Of a stretch of 32,808 nt of DNA, positions 7,910-14,499 are shown one piece after another. Numbering within the stretch: the first letter of the stretch is position 1; each line of letters begins with the position of its first letter. Position numbers and translations under genes: made by a program. Under the pieces are notes generated by a model. That model did no database searches and had not been told where the DNA came from. It saw only the letters and a program-made list of their open reading frames with translations. Origin of the DNA: an uncultured Sphingopyxis sp. (lineage in GTDB: Bacteria > Pseudomonadota > Alphaproteobacteria > Sphingomonadales > Sphingomonadaceae); assembly GCA_936933955.1 (NCBI GenBank), contig CAKZIN010000097.1:1-32808 (forward strand), in the 5' to 3' direction.

Positions 7910-8935
7910 CTACCCTTTCTTCAGGTGCCGACGCCCCAACAGCTCGGCGATCTGCACCGCGTTCAGCGCCGCGCCCTTGCGCAGGTTGTCACTGACGCAC
8001 CACAGCGACAGGCCGTTGTCGACCGTCGGGTCGTCGCGCACGCGGCTGACGAAGGTGGCGTCGTCGCCCGCTGCTTCGACGGGCGTGACGTAGCCGCCGT
8101 CCTCGCGCTTATCGACCAGCATCACGCCGGGGGCCTCGCGCAGCAATGCTTGCGCCTCCTCCGCGCCGAGCTCGCGCTCAAACTCGACGTTGATTGCCTC
8201 CGAATGGCCGACGAAAACCGGCACGCGCACGCAGGTCGCATGGACCTTGATCTTGGGGTCGAGGATCTTCTTCGTTTCGACCACCATCTTCCACTCTTCC
8301 TTGGTCGACCCGTCATCGAGGAAGCTGTCGATGTGCGGGATCACGTTGAACGCGATCTGCTTGGTGAATTTGGAGACGTCCTTTTCGTCGCCGACGAAAA
8401 TCTGGCGGGTCTGGTTGAAAAGCTCATCCATCCCCTCCTTCCCCGCGCCCGAAACCGACTGATAGGTCGAGACCACGACGCGCTTGATCGTCGCGGCATC
8501 GTGCAGCGGCTTCAGCGCGACCACCATCTGCGCGGTCGAGCAGTTGGGGTTGGCGATGATGTTCCGCGCCGTGTAGCCGTCGATGGCGTCTGCATTCACC
8601 TCGGGCACGATCAGCGGAACGTCGGGGTCCATGCGGTAGAGCGAGCTATTGTCGATCACCACGCAGCCCGCCGCCGCGAACTTGGGCGCATAGACCTTGG
8701 TCGCCTCCGATCCGATGGCGAACAGCGCCATGTCCCAGCCGACGGGATCGAAATGCTCGATGTTCTGCACCTTCGCGGTGCGCCCGGTGTCGCCGAGGTC
8801 GATCACCTCGCCCACCGAACGTGAAGAGGCGAGCAGCGCGATCTCATCGATCGGAAACTGCCGGTCGGCAAGGATGTTGACCATCTCGCGCCCGACACTG
8901 CCGGTCGCACCCGCGACCACCACCCGATAACCCAT
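7910..8935 (-). CDS. asd: Aspartate-semialdehyde dehydrogenase
   Basis: Reduces aspartyl-4-phosphate to aspartate semialdehyde with NADPH, the branch point to lysine/diaminopimelate, threonine and methionine. The 341-residue product starts with a Rossmann loop (VVVAGATGSVGREM) and carries the active-site ANPNCSTAQ with the nucleophile at about Cys132. YQSVSGAGKEGMDEL and the CVRVPVFVGHSE segment holding the catalytic His region follow, as in the family. The ATG has AAGGA about 12 bases upstream; the open frame further upstream has no family resemblance. Its product feeds meso-diaminopimelate synthesis, a possible substrate for MurE encoded in the same window. Confidence 0.97.
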   Translation of the reverse strand: MGYRVVVAGATGSVGREMVNILADRQFPIDEIALLASSRSVGEVIDLGDTGRTAKVQNIEHFDPVGWDMALFAIGSEATKVYAPKFAAAGCVVIDNSSLYRMDPDVPLIVPEVNADAIDGYTARNIIANPNCSTAQMVVALKPLHDAATIKRVVVSTYQSVSGAGKEGMDELFNQTRQIFVGDEKDVSKFTKQIAFNVIPHIDSFLDDGSTKEEWKMVVETKKILDPKIKVHATCVRVPVFVGHSEAINVEFERELGAEEAQALLREAPGVMLVDKREDGGYVTPVEAAGDDATFVSRVRDDPTVDNGLSLWCVSDNLRKGAALNAVQIAELLGRRHLKKG

Positions 8936-8988
8936 GACCCGATAATCCTTTGTGCGCGAAAGGAGAGGAGAGGCGCGCGTCCCGCGAC

Positions 8989-11307
8989 TTAGGGTTGCGT
9001 GGCCGCTTGTCCAGTCGCCGCGCCCGGCGCGGTGTGGCGCTCGAGGAAGCTCAGGATCGTGCGCCACAGGTGGACCTGGATCGCCTCCCCCGAAAAGCCA
9101 TGCGTCTGGCCGGGATAGAACATCATCTCGAACGGGCGCCGATTGGCCTGCATCGCCGCGGCAAAGGCGGTGCTGTTGTCTAAGATGACGTTGTCGTCGC
9201 TCATGCCATGGATCAGCAGCAGCGGGTCGCGGATGCGCGCGGCATCGTCGATCGCATCGGCGCGCGCGTAGGTCGGCGCGTCCGCCTGCGGCATGCCGAG
9301 ATAACGCTCGGTATAATGCGTGTCGTAGAGGCCCCAGCGCGTCACCGGCGCGCCCGACACGCCCGCCGCGAACACCCCCGGCGCGGCGCCCAAGAGCTTC
9401 AGCGTCAGATAACCGCCGTAGCTCCAGCCGTAGGTGGTGATCCGCTGCGGATCGACGAACGGCTGGTTCGCCAGCCATCGCGCACCGAGCAGTTGGTCCT
9501 CAACCTCCACCGTGCCGAACGCGCGGTACATCTGGCGGTTGAAGGCGACGCCCCGGTTCTCGACCCCGCGGTTGTCGATCTGAAACACGATCCAACCGCG
9601 CTGGACGAGCATCTGGTGTAGCGCCGAAGTCCAGCTGTTGCGCACCTGCTGCGACGTCGGGCCGCCATAGTGCGAGAAGAACACGGGGTAGCGCCGCCCC
9701 GGCTCCATGACCGGGGTGAGCAGACTGTAATGCAGCGTCGACCCGTCCGCCGCGGTCATCGTGCCAAAGGTCGGGGTGCGGTGCGCGGCGAGGAACGGCG
9801 CATAGGGGTGCGTAGCGTCGAGGCGGTTCTCGAAGATCCACGACAGCCGCTGGCCGTTCGCATCGGCGAGGTAGTACTGCGGCGGCTGCGTCACCGAACT
9901 GCGCATCATCACCAACCGCTGCCCGCTCTTGTCGGCATAGGCGTCGGTCGAAAAGCCGCGCTCGCTGATGCGGGTCAGGCGGCCAGGGCGGCGCAGATCG
10001 AGCAGATCGATCTGCGTTTCGAGGACGCTGTCGCGGTTGGTGGTGAGCCACATCCGCCCACGCGTCTCGTCGATGCCGGCGATTCCGAGCACTTGATAGT
10101 CGCCGCGGGTGAGCTGGCTCCAGCGGCCATCGCGCAGCCGCCAGAGATGGCCGTTGCCGTCGCGCTCCGACCACCAGATGAGGCTGCCGTCCTTGAGGAA
10201 GCGGTAGTTGTCGGAGAGGTTGACCCAGGTCGGCGAGGTCTCGCTGAACAGCACGCTCGACGCGCCGGTGGCGGGGTCGACGCGCAGCATATCGAGCCGC
10301 TTCTGATCGCGCGTCTGGCGCTGGACATAGAGCCAGCGGCCGTCGGGCGCCCAGTCAACGCGGGCAAGGTAGATGTCGGGATCGGCGCCGAGGTCGACAC
10401 GCACCCCCTGCCCGCCGCTCGCCGGGATGATGTGCAGTTGCGTCAGCACATTGGGGGTGCCCGCAGCGGGGTAGCGTTGCTGATAGCTGCGCGTGCTGCC
10501 CGCGCCGATCGCGGTTCGGGTGACGGTGCCGACCGGGGCTTGGTCGAAGCGCTGCACCGCGAGGAAGCGGTCGTCGGGCGACCACCAGTGGCCGGTCATG
10601 CGGCTCATTTCTTCCTGCGCGACGAATTCCGCCTCACCCCAATAGACGGTGCCGCCGCCGTCCGGGGTCAGCCGGCGTTCGGTGCCCGTCGCGAGGTCGA
10701 GCGCGTAGAGGTTCTGCCCGCGCACAAAGCTCACCGCGCTGCCGCGGGGGGAAACGGTGGGGTTCAGTTCGCCCGCGGGGGTCACGATCAGCTTGCGTGG
10801 GCTCCCGCCATCCACCGGCGCGAGGTAGAGCGCGCCGTCCACCGGCACGAGAATGCTGCGCCCGTCAGGCGACCACTGGTAGCGCAGGATGCCCTTGATG
10901 CTGCCGACGCGCGCGCGCTCGCGCTGCATGCGCTCGGCCTCGGTGAGCTCGCCGCCGCCAAGCCGCGTGCTGTCGACCAGCATGCGTTCGGCACCGGTGG
11001 CGGTGTCAACCGCCCACAGGTCATAGCGATCGCGATCGTCGGCGCGCGGACGCAGCACGGTCATCAGCCGCCCGTCGGGCGACAACGCCACCCCCCGCGG
11101 CGCCGCTCCCGCGAGGCCGGGCGAGGCGAATACGCGCTCGAGCGTGAGCTGCTGCTGGGGCACCGCGGCGATTGTGGGGCTGGGCGTGGTCTGCGCGGCT
11201 TGCGCGGCCGTTGTGGGCTGCGTCGGCTCGAGTGCCACCTCAGGCGTCCCCGCCAGGGCCGACCCCGACATCAACACCGCCACCCAAGCCAATCCCCGCC
11301 ACCGCAT
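8989..11307 (-). CDS. Secreted dipeptidyl-peptidase IV-type S9 serine peptidase
   Basis: A 772-residue exported prolyl-oligopeptidase-family peptidase. It has a signal peptide (cleavage about LAG), a Gln/Thr-rich linker, an N-terminal beta-propeller with repeated WSPDGR/D-type blades, and a C-terminal alpha/beta hydrolase domain. The catalytic triad is visible as Ser629 in GWSYGGY, Asp704 in MSDDNV, and His736 in GQTHGFSG. The propeller segment YWGEAEFVAQEEMSR carries the paired Glu that in DPP-IV binds the free N-terminus of the peptide, so dipeptide release from the N-terminus is expected rather than endopeptidase action. GGGAG-like GGGAG 7 bases upstream of the ATG supports the start. It is probably involved in peptide use in the periplasm. 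Confidence 0.93.
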   Translation of the reverse strand: MRWRGLAWVAVLMSGSALAGTPEVALEPTQPTTAAQAAQTTPSPTIAAVPQQQLTLERVFASPGLAGAAPRGVALSPDGRLMTVLRPRADDRDRYDLWAVDTATGAERMLVDSTRLGGGELTEAERMQRERARVGSIKGILRYQWSPDGRSILVPVDGALYLAPVDGGSPRKLIVTPAGELNPTVSPRGSAVSFVRGQNLYALDLATGTERRLTPDGGGTVYWGEAEFVAQEEMSRMTGHWWSPDDRFLAVQRFDQAPVGTVTRTAIGAGSTRSYQQRYPAAGTPNVLTQLHIIPASGGQGVRVDLGADPDIYLARVDWAPDGRWLYVQRQTRDQKRLDMLRVDPATGASSVLFSETSPTWVNLSDNYRFLKDGSLIWWSERDGNGHLWRLRDGRWSQLTRGDYQVLGIAGIDETRGRMWLTTNRDSVLETQIDLLDLRRPGRLTRISERGFSTDAYADKSGQRLVMMRSSVTQPPQYYLADANGQRLSWIFENRLDATHPYAPFLAAHRTPTFGTMTAADGSTLHYSLLTPVMEPGRRYPVFFSHYGGPTSQQVRNSWTSALHQMLVQRGWIVFQIDNRGVENRGVAFNRQMYRAFGTVEVEDQLLGARWLANQPFVDPQRITTYGWSYGGYLTLKLLGAAPGVFAAGVSGAPVTRWGLYDTHYTERYLGMPQADAPTYARADAIDDAARIRDPLLLIHGMSDDNVILDNSTAFAAAMQANRRPFEMMFYPGQTHGFSGEAIQVHLWRTILSFLERHTAPGAATGQAATQP

Positions 11308-11373
11308 CGTTCACTCCCGTCATCTCCGTGCGCATGCTCTATCGATAGCGGGTCGCTTGGCAAGGAAGCCCTG

Positions 11374-11392
11374 CCCCGGAACAAGTCCGGGG
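11374..11392. repeat. Short inverted repeat CCCCGGA-N5-TCCGGGG
   Basis: Seven-base perfect arms around ACAAG. The core CCGGA/TCCGG is shared with the palindrome between gatC and gatA (ATCCCGGA...TCCGGGAT), so both may be copies of one dispersed intergenic element. It lies between the rplS terminator and the start of the S9 peptidase gene. Confidence 0.5.
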
Positions 11393-11417
11393 CGACGTGG
11401 TGCTGGAGGTGGATACG

Positions 11418-11444
11418 AAAAAGGCGGGAGCTTTCGCCCCCGCC
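11418..11444 (-). terminator. Intrinsic terminator after rplS
   Basis: Read on the minus strand: GGCGGGGGC, GAAA loop, GCTCCCGCC, then TTTTT. The stem is 9 bp with one G-T pair, closed by a GNRA tetraloop. It lies 28 bp past the rplS stop and so ends the ffh-rpsP-rimM-vapBC-trmD-rplS unit. Confidence 0.9.
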
Positions 11445-11471
11445 CTTTCGTCATCACAACTCTCGCGACGA

Positions 11472-11852
11472 TCAGCCCTCGGCGGACTCGCGGTTGTCGC
11501 GGCGTTCGGCGATACGGGCGCTCTTGCCGCGGCGGCCGCGCAGATAGTAGAGCTTCGCGCGACGCACGGCGCCCTTGCGGACGACGGTGATGCTGTCGAT
11601 GTTCGGCGAGTAGAGCGGGAAAACGCGCTCCACGCCTTCACCGAAGCTGATCTTGCGCACGGTGAAGTTGGAGCCGATACCCTTGTTCGAGCGCGCGATG
11701 CACACGCCCTCATAGGCCTGGACGCGGGTGCGCTCGCCTTCGACCACGCGCACGCCGACACGCAGGGTGTCGCCGGGGCGGAAATCGGGGATGGCGCGGG
11801 CTTCGGTGGCCTTGGCGACCTCTTCGGCCTCGATCTGCTGCAGGAGGTTCAT
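11472..11852 (-). CDS. rplS: 50S ribosomal protein L19 (bL19)
   Basis: A 126-residue bL19, at the 30S-50S interface near bridge B8. Visible family blocks are IPDFRPGDTLRVGVRVVEG, RTRVQAYEGVCIARSNKGIGSNFTVRKIS, GVERVFPLYSP and VRRAKLYYLRGRRGKSARI. The C-terminal tail beyond ARIAERRD is short. The ATG overlaps the trmD stop as ATGA, so it is translationally coupled to trmD, and the gene is followed by a strong terminator. Confidence 0.98.
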   Translation of the reverse strand: MNLLQQIEAEEVAKATEARAIPDFRPGDTLRVGVRVVEGERTRVQAYEGVCIARSNKGIGSNFTVRKISFGEGVERVFPLYSPNIDSITVVRKGAVRRAKLYYLRGRRGKSARIAERRDNRESAEG

Positions 11853-12595
11853 GCCTCTTCCTCTGTCTCTCGCCGCGCGCCAGAGGCAGGCTGAACCCGA
11901 ACGCCCGAATGGCGCTCCCAAAGGTCCGGCCTGCGTGACCGTGTATCCTCGATCGAGCGGGCATAACGCCACGCCGCGATCCTGGCATGATCCCCCGATC
12001 GCAGCACTTCGGGGATCGTGCGCCCCTCCCACTCGGCGGGCCGGGTGTAGTGCGGATATTCGAGGAGGCCGTTCTCGAACGACTCCACTTCACCGCTAAG
12101 GGCGGCGCCCATTACGCCGGGAAGCAGCCGAACGCAAGCATCGAGCAGCGTCAGCGCCGCCATCTCCCCGCCCGAAAGGATGAGGTCGCCGACGCTGATC
12201 TGCTCGATCTGCGGCCGCGCCTCGAACAGGCGTTCGTCGAACCCCTCGAACCGGCCGCACAGGATGATCGCGCCGGGCCCCGCGGCCAGCTCGCGCACAC
12301 GCGCCTGGGTGAGCGGCGTCCCACGCGGAGTCATCGCCAGCACGGGCAGGTCGGGCACCTCGGCCGCGGTCGCGTCGAGCGCGCGCGCCACCACGTCGCA
12401 TTTGAGCACCATCCCTGCCCCACCGCCCGCGGGCGTATCGTCGACGGTGCGGTGACGGTCTTGCGCGAAGTCGCGCATCTGCACCGCATCGAGGCTCCAC
12501 CGCCCCTCCGCCAGCGCCCGCCCCGCGAGGCTCACGCCCAGCGGCCCGGGAAACATCTCCGGGTAAAGCGTGATAATGCGTGCGGCGAACGTCAC
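11849..12595 (-). CDS. trmD: tRNA (guanine-37-N1)-methyltransferase TrmD
   Basis: SPOUT-class enzyme that makes m1G37 next to the anticodon and so prevents +1 frameshifting. The 248-residue product shows the TrmD N-terminus (ARIITLYPEMFPGPLG), DDTPAGGGAGMVLK, the trefoil-knot SAM site (ILCGRFEGFDER...EISVGDLILSGGE-like block, here QISVGDYLLSGGE variant ISVGDLILSGGE) and the C-terminal YPHYTRPAEWEG...LRSGDHARI segment. The start is GTG, forming GTGA with the vapC stop, so trmD translation may be coupled to the toxin gene. The tRNA-Leu(UAG) in this window has G36-G37 and is a probable substrate. Confidence 0.97.
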   Translation of the reverse strand: MTFAARIITLYPEMFPGPLGVSLAGRALAEGRWSLDAVQMRDFAQDRHRTVDDTPAGGGAGMVLKCDVVARALDATAAEVPDLPVLAMTPRGTPLTQARVRELAAGPGAIILCGRFEGFDERLFEARPQIEQISVGDLILSGGEMAALTLLDACVRLLPGVMGAALSGEVESFENGLLEYPHYTRPAEWEGRTIPEVLRSGDHARIAAWRYARSIEDTRSRRPDLWERHSGVRVQPASGARRETEEEA

Positions 12596-12984
12596 TGCGT
12601 CCAGTCCTCAACCGCCAGGCCAGGCACGTCGGCAAAGTCCGCGACGTTTGCGGTGACGAGGGTGAGGCCAAGCGACAACGCGTGCGCGGCGAGGAGGCGG
12701 TCGAAGTCGCCCCTTCGAAACGGTAGTTTTGCGTACGCTTCAGCCGCCGCCGCGTCGAACGGTAGCGCTTCAATCTGGTCGAACAAGCGCCCGGCTCGGT
12801 CGACCTGGCCGTGCGCTGCCGCGCCCAACAGAACTTCCGCACGGACGATAGCCGACGTCACGACCTCTCCAAGTCTGCGAGACTCCACACGCTCCCGCAG
12901 AAGGTCGCTGCGCCCGGTGAGCAGGTATATGCAGATGTTAGTGTCGAGCAGGAAGCGCCGATCAGACAAAGTCACGTCCGACAT
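12592..12984 (-). CDS. vapC: VapC-family PIN-domain toxin
   Basis: A 130-residue PIN ribonuclease. The first acidic residue is in RFLLDTNICIYLL (Asp14), the next is Glu50 in SAIVRAEVLLGA, then Asp95 in DRLLAAHALSLGLTLVTANVADF (with Asp116 near the end), and the chain closes with the common PGLAVEDW. This is the VapC pattern, a Mg-dependent RNase that in known cases cuts tRNA or rRNA. The ATG lies 23 bases inside vapB, and GTG at 12974 is a shorter alternative. Its stop overlaps the trmD GTG. All acidic residues are kept, so it looks active. It sits inside a translation operon, which is unusual for a mobile-type module. Confidence 0.92.
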   Translation of the reverse strand: MSDVTLSDRRFLLDTNICIYLLTGRSDLLRERVESRRLGEVVTSAIVRAEVLLGAAAHGQVDRAGRLFDQIEALPFDAAAAEAYAKLPFRRGDFDRLLAAHALSLGLTLVTANVADFADVPGLAVEDWTQ

Positions 12985-13216
12985 TCCAGTCGCGCTCTCT
13001 GGGATCCGCCGGCAACCGCTCGAGATGCGGGATGGACCCATAAACGCCGCTGAGATTGATGCGGCGCTCGGCACTCGTGGGCAATTCGGTCACCAGCACC
13101 CCATTCTGCTCGCGAATATGAAGGCGATCGCCAACGCGAAGGCCCAGCGCCTTCGGAACGCGGATTGCGAGCGAGTTGCCGGATTTGAAAACTTTCGCGT
13201 CAAACTCGATGCTCAT
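12962..13216 (-). CDS. vapB: VapB-type antitoxin (AbrB/MazE-like swapped-hairpin domain)
   Basis: An 84-residue antitoxin. The N-terminal half is an AbrB-type DNA-binding hairpin: FDAKVFKSGNSLAIRVPKALGLRVGDRLHIRE. The C-terminal half (ERLPADPRERDWNVGRDF) is the likely VapC-binding tail, as in the VapB family. GGAGG five bases upstream selects the ATG at 13216 over the adjacent GTG. It overlaps vapC by 23 bp. It should neutralise VapC and, with it, bind the palindromes just upstream, which overlap the end of rimM. Confidence 0.92.
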   Translation of the reverse strand: MSIEFDAKVFKSGNSLAIRVPKALGLRVGDRLHIREQNGVLVTELPTSAERRINLSGVYGSIPHLERLPADPRERDWNVGRDFV

Positions 13217-13226
13217 CACCGCCTCC

Positions 13227-13249
13227 GTATATACAGGACGTATCTACGT
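13227..13249 (-). promoter_or_regulatory. Twin palindromes upstream of vapB (candidate VapBC operator/promoter)
   Basis: GTATATAC (13227-13234) is a perfect palindrome and ACGTA-TC-TACGT (13238-13249, plus strand) is an inverted repeat with a 2-base centre; their centres are about 13 bp apart. The patch is AT-rich in a GC-rich region and lies directly before the vapB ribosome-binding site, overlapping the rimM stop codon. VapBC and other AbrB-type antitoxins bind such sites to autoregulate. A TATA-like -10 could be embedded here, but I see no clear -35. Confidence 0.6.
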
Positions 13250-13714
13250 CGGCAGATGCGTCGGGTCAATCAAGACACGGGTGTCGTCGAACTCGGGCGC
13301 GGCTTCGCGGGTGAAGGGGACCATCAGGGTGCGGCCGTCGTCACGCTGGATGTCGAGGATGTCGCCTGCACCGAAATTCTCGACGCGTACCACGGTGCCG
13401 AGGTGCTCGCCGTCAGTTGTGATCGCGGCGAGGCCGATCAGGTCATGGTGGTAATATTCCCCCTCCTCCAGCGGCGGCAGCGCGCTGCGGGGGATGGTCA
13501 GTTCGGTGCCACGCGCGCGTTCGGCGGCGGTGCGATCGAGCAGCTCCGCAAAGAGCGCGATGGCGCCGCCTTTGTCCGGACGGACCGCCTTCAGCGTCAG
13601 CGTGGCATCGTTGAAGCTGCGATAGCGTTTTAGCGCATCCGCATCCTCGCCGAAGAGTTTTAGCCGAACCTCGCCCGCCAGGCCGTGTGCGCCGGTGATG
13701 ACGGCGAGCGTCAC
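13244..13714 (-). CDS. rimM: 16S rRNA-processing protein RimM
   Basis: Assembly factor for the head of the 30S subunit that binds S19. It has the N-terminal RimM barrel (VTLAVITGAHGLAGEVRLKLF), the inter-domain ALPPLEEGEYYHHDLIGLAA motif and a C-terminal PRC-barrel-like domain ending LMVPFTREAAPEFD...VLIDPTHLPT. From the GTG chosen it is 156 residues, slightly short. The frame is open upstream (ATG at 13798, GTG at about 13741), but that stretch is made of palindromic repeat DNA and has no RimM similarity, so the true start is uncertain by up to 28 codons. The stop codon lies inside the candidate vapBC operator. Confidence 0.9.
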   Translation of the reverse strand: MTLAVITGAHGLAGEVRLKLFGEDADALKRYRSFNDATLTLKAVRPDKGGAIALFAELLDRTAAERARGTELTIPRSALPPLEEGEYYHHDLIGLAAITTDGEHLGTVVRVENFGAGDILDIQRDDGRTLMVPFTREAAPEFDDTRVLIDPTHLPT

Positions 13715-13739
13715 AGGGCGTTGGGCGCGCTCGGCCCCG

Positions 13740-13906
13740 CCCACCCCCAGCCCCTCCCGCAGGCGGGAGGGGAGCGAAGTGGCCGTCCGCTCAGCCATGC
13801 CCTCTCCCCTCCCGCTTGCGGGAGGGGTCGGGGGTGGGCCGGTTAGAGCGTGAGCTTCCGGAGCTCCGCGCTCATCCCCAGCACCTCCCGCAGGCGGGAG
13901 GGGAGG
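13740..13906. repeat. Three GC-rich palindromic units (REP/BIME-like) between rpsP and rimM
   Basis: Unit A (13740-13774) contains CCCCTCCCGC-AG-GCGGGAGGGG. Unit B (13804-13838) contains CCCCTCCCGC-TT-GCGGGAGGGG. Unit C (13873-13906) has CCTCCCGC-AG-GCGGGAGG. Flanks show polarity: A and C carry a left CCCCAG-type flank, and B is the reverse complement of A over about 35 bases, including CCCACCCCC. Head-to-head or tail-to-tail REP pairs of this sort are called BIMEs. Each unit folds into a strong RNA hairpin in the rpsP-rimM intergenic mRNA. Confidence 0.75.
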
Positions 13907-13914
13907 CTTCGGCA

Positions 13915-14454
13915 TCAGCCCTCGGCCGGAGCCTGGGCGCTTTCGCCGTCGGCGGCGGCGGCGCTGTCGCCGGCGTCGCTATTGGGGGTTGCTTCGTTCG
14001 CGGTCGTGTCCGCGGCGGCCGCGTCGGTCGAAGCCTCCGTCGTGGCGTCATCCGCAGCGGTAGGGGCCTCTTCCGCGACCGGAGCCGCAGCAGCCTCAGC
14101 CGTCGCTTCCTCGGCAGCGGCGAGCTTGGCGGCGCGATCCTCGGCGCGCTCCTTGGCCTTCTGGCCCGGAACCGCCTTGTTCGGATTGCTGCGCGCGGCG
14201 CGTTCCTTGACGCCCGCGGCATCGAGGAAGCGGGCAACGCGGTCGGTCGGCTGCGCGCCAACGCTGACCCAGTGCTTCGCACGCTCGACATCGAGCTTCA
14301 CGCGCTCGGGATTGTCCTTGCCGAGCAGAGGGTTGTAGCTGCCGATGCGCTCGATGAAGCGGCCATCGCGCGGGCTGCGCGAATCGGCGACGACGATCTT
14401 GTAGTAAGGACGCTTCTTGGAGCCGCCGCGCGACAGGCGAATGCTGGTTGCCAT
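13915..14454 (-). CDS. rpsP: 30S ribosomal protein S16 (bS16) with long acidic Ala-rich C-terminal extension
   Basis: The first ~80 residues are standard bS16: SIRLSRGGSKKRPYYKIVVADSR, DGRFIERIGSYNPL, LDVERAKHWVSVGAQPTDRVARFL. E. coli S16 ends at about 82 residues, but this protein has 179. The extra ~95 residues start with a basic piece (KERAARSNPNKAVPGQKAKERAEDRAAKLAAAEEA) and turn into an Ala/Glu/Asp/Thr-rich tail that looks disordered. C-terminal extensions of S16 are common in alphaproteobacteria, so this is probably a lineage trait. GAGGA upstream supports the ATG. It lies 45 bp after ffh and begins the ribosome-assembly part of the operon. Confidence 0.97.
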   Translation of the reverse strand: MATSIRLSRGGSKKRPYYKIVVADSRSPRDGRFIERIGSYNPLLGKDNPERVKLDVERAKHWVSVGAQPTDRVARFLDAAGVKERAARSNPNKAVPGQKAKERAEDRAAKLAAAEEATAEAAAAPVAEEAPTAADDATTEASTDAAAADTTANEATPNSDAGDSAAAADGESAQAPAEG

Positions 14455-14499
14455 CTGTTTCGTCTTCCTCTGCTGAATGGTGGAGCGCCGCAGCGCCGG

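Noticed and set aside
12840..12960. Sign that vapC is decayed
   Set aside because: All expected acidic PIN residues are present and the frame is complete, so it was kept as a functional gene.
13715..13915. N-terminal extension of RimM, including an ATG overlapping the rpsP stop
   Set aside because: The extra residues are translations of palindromic repeats (PPLPPAGG, SLPSRLREGLGVGG types) with no RimM similarity.
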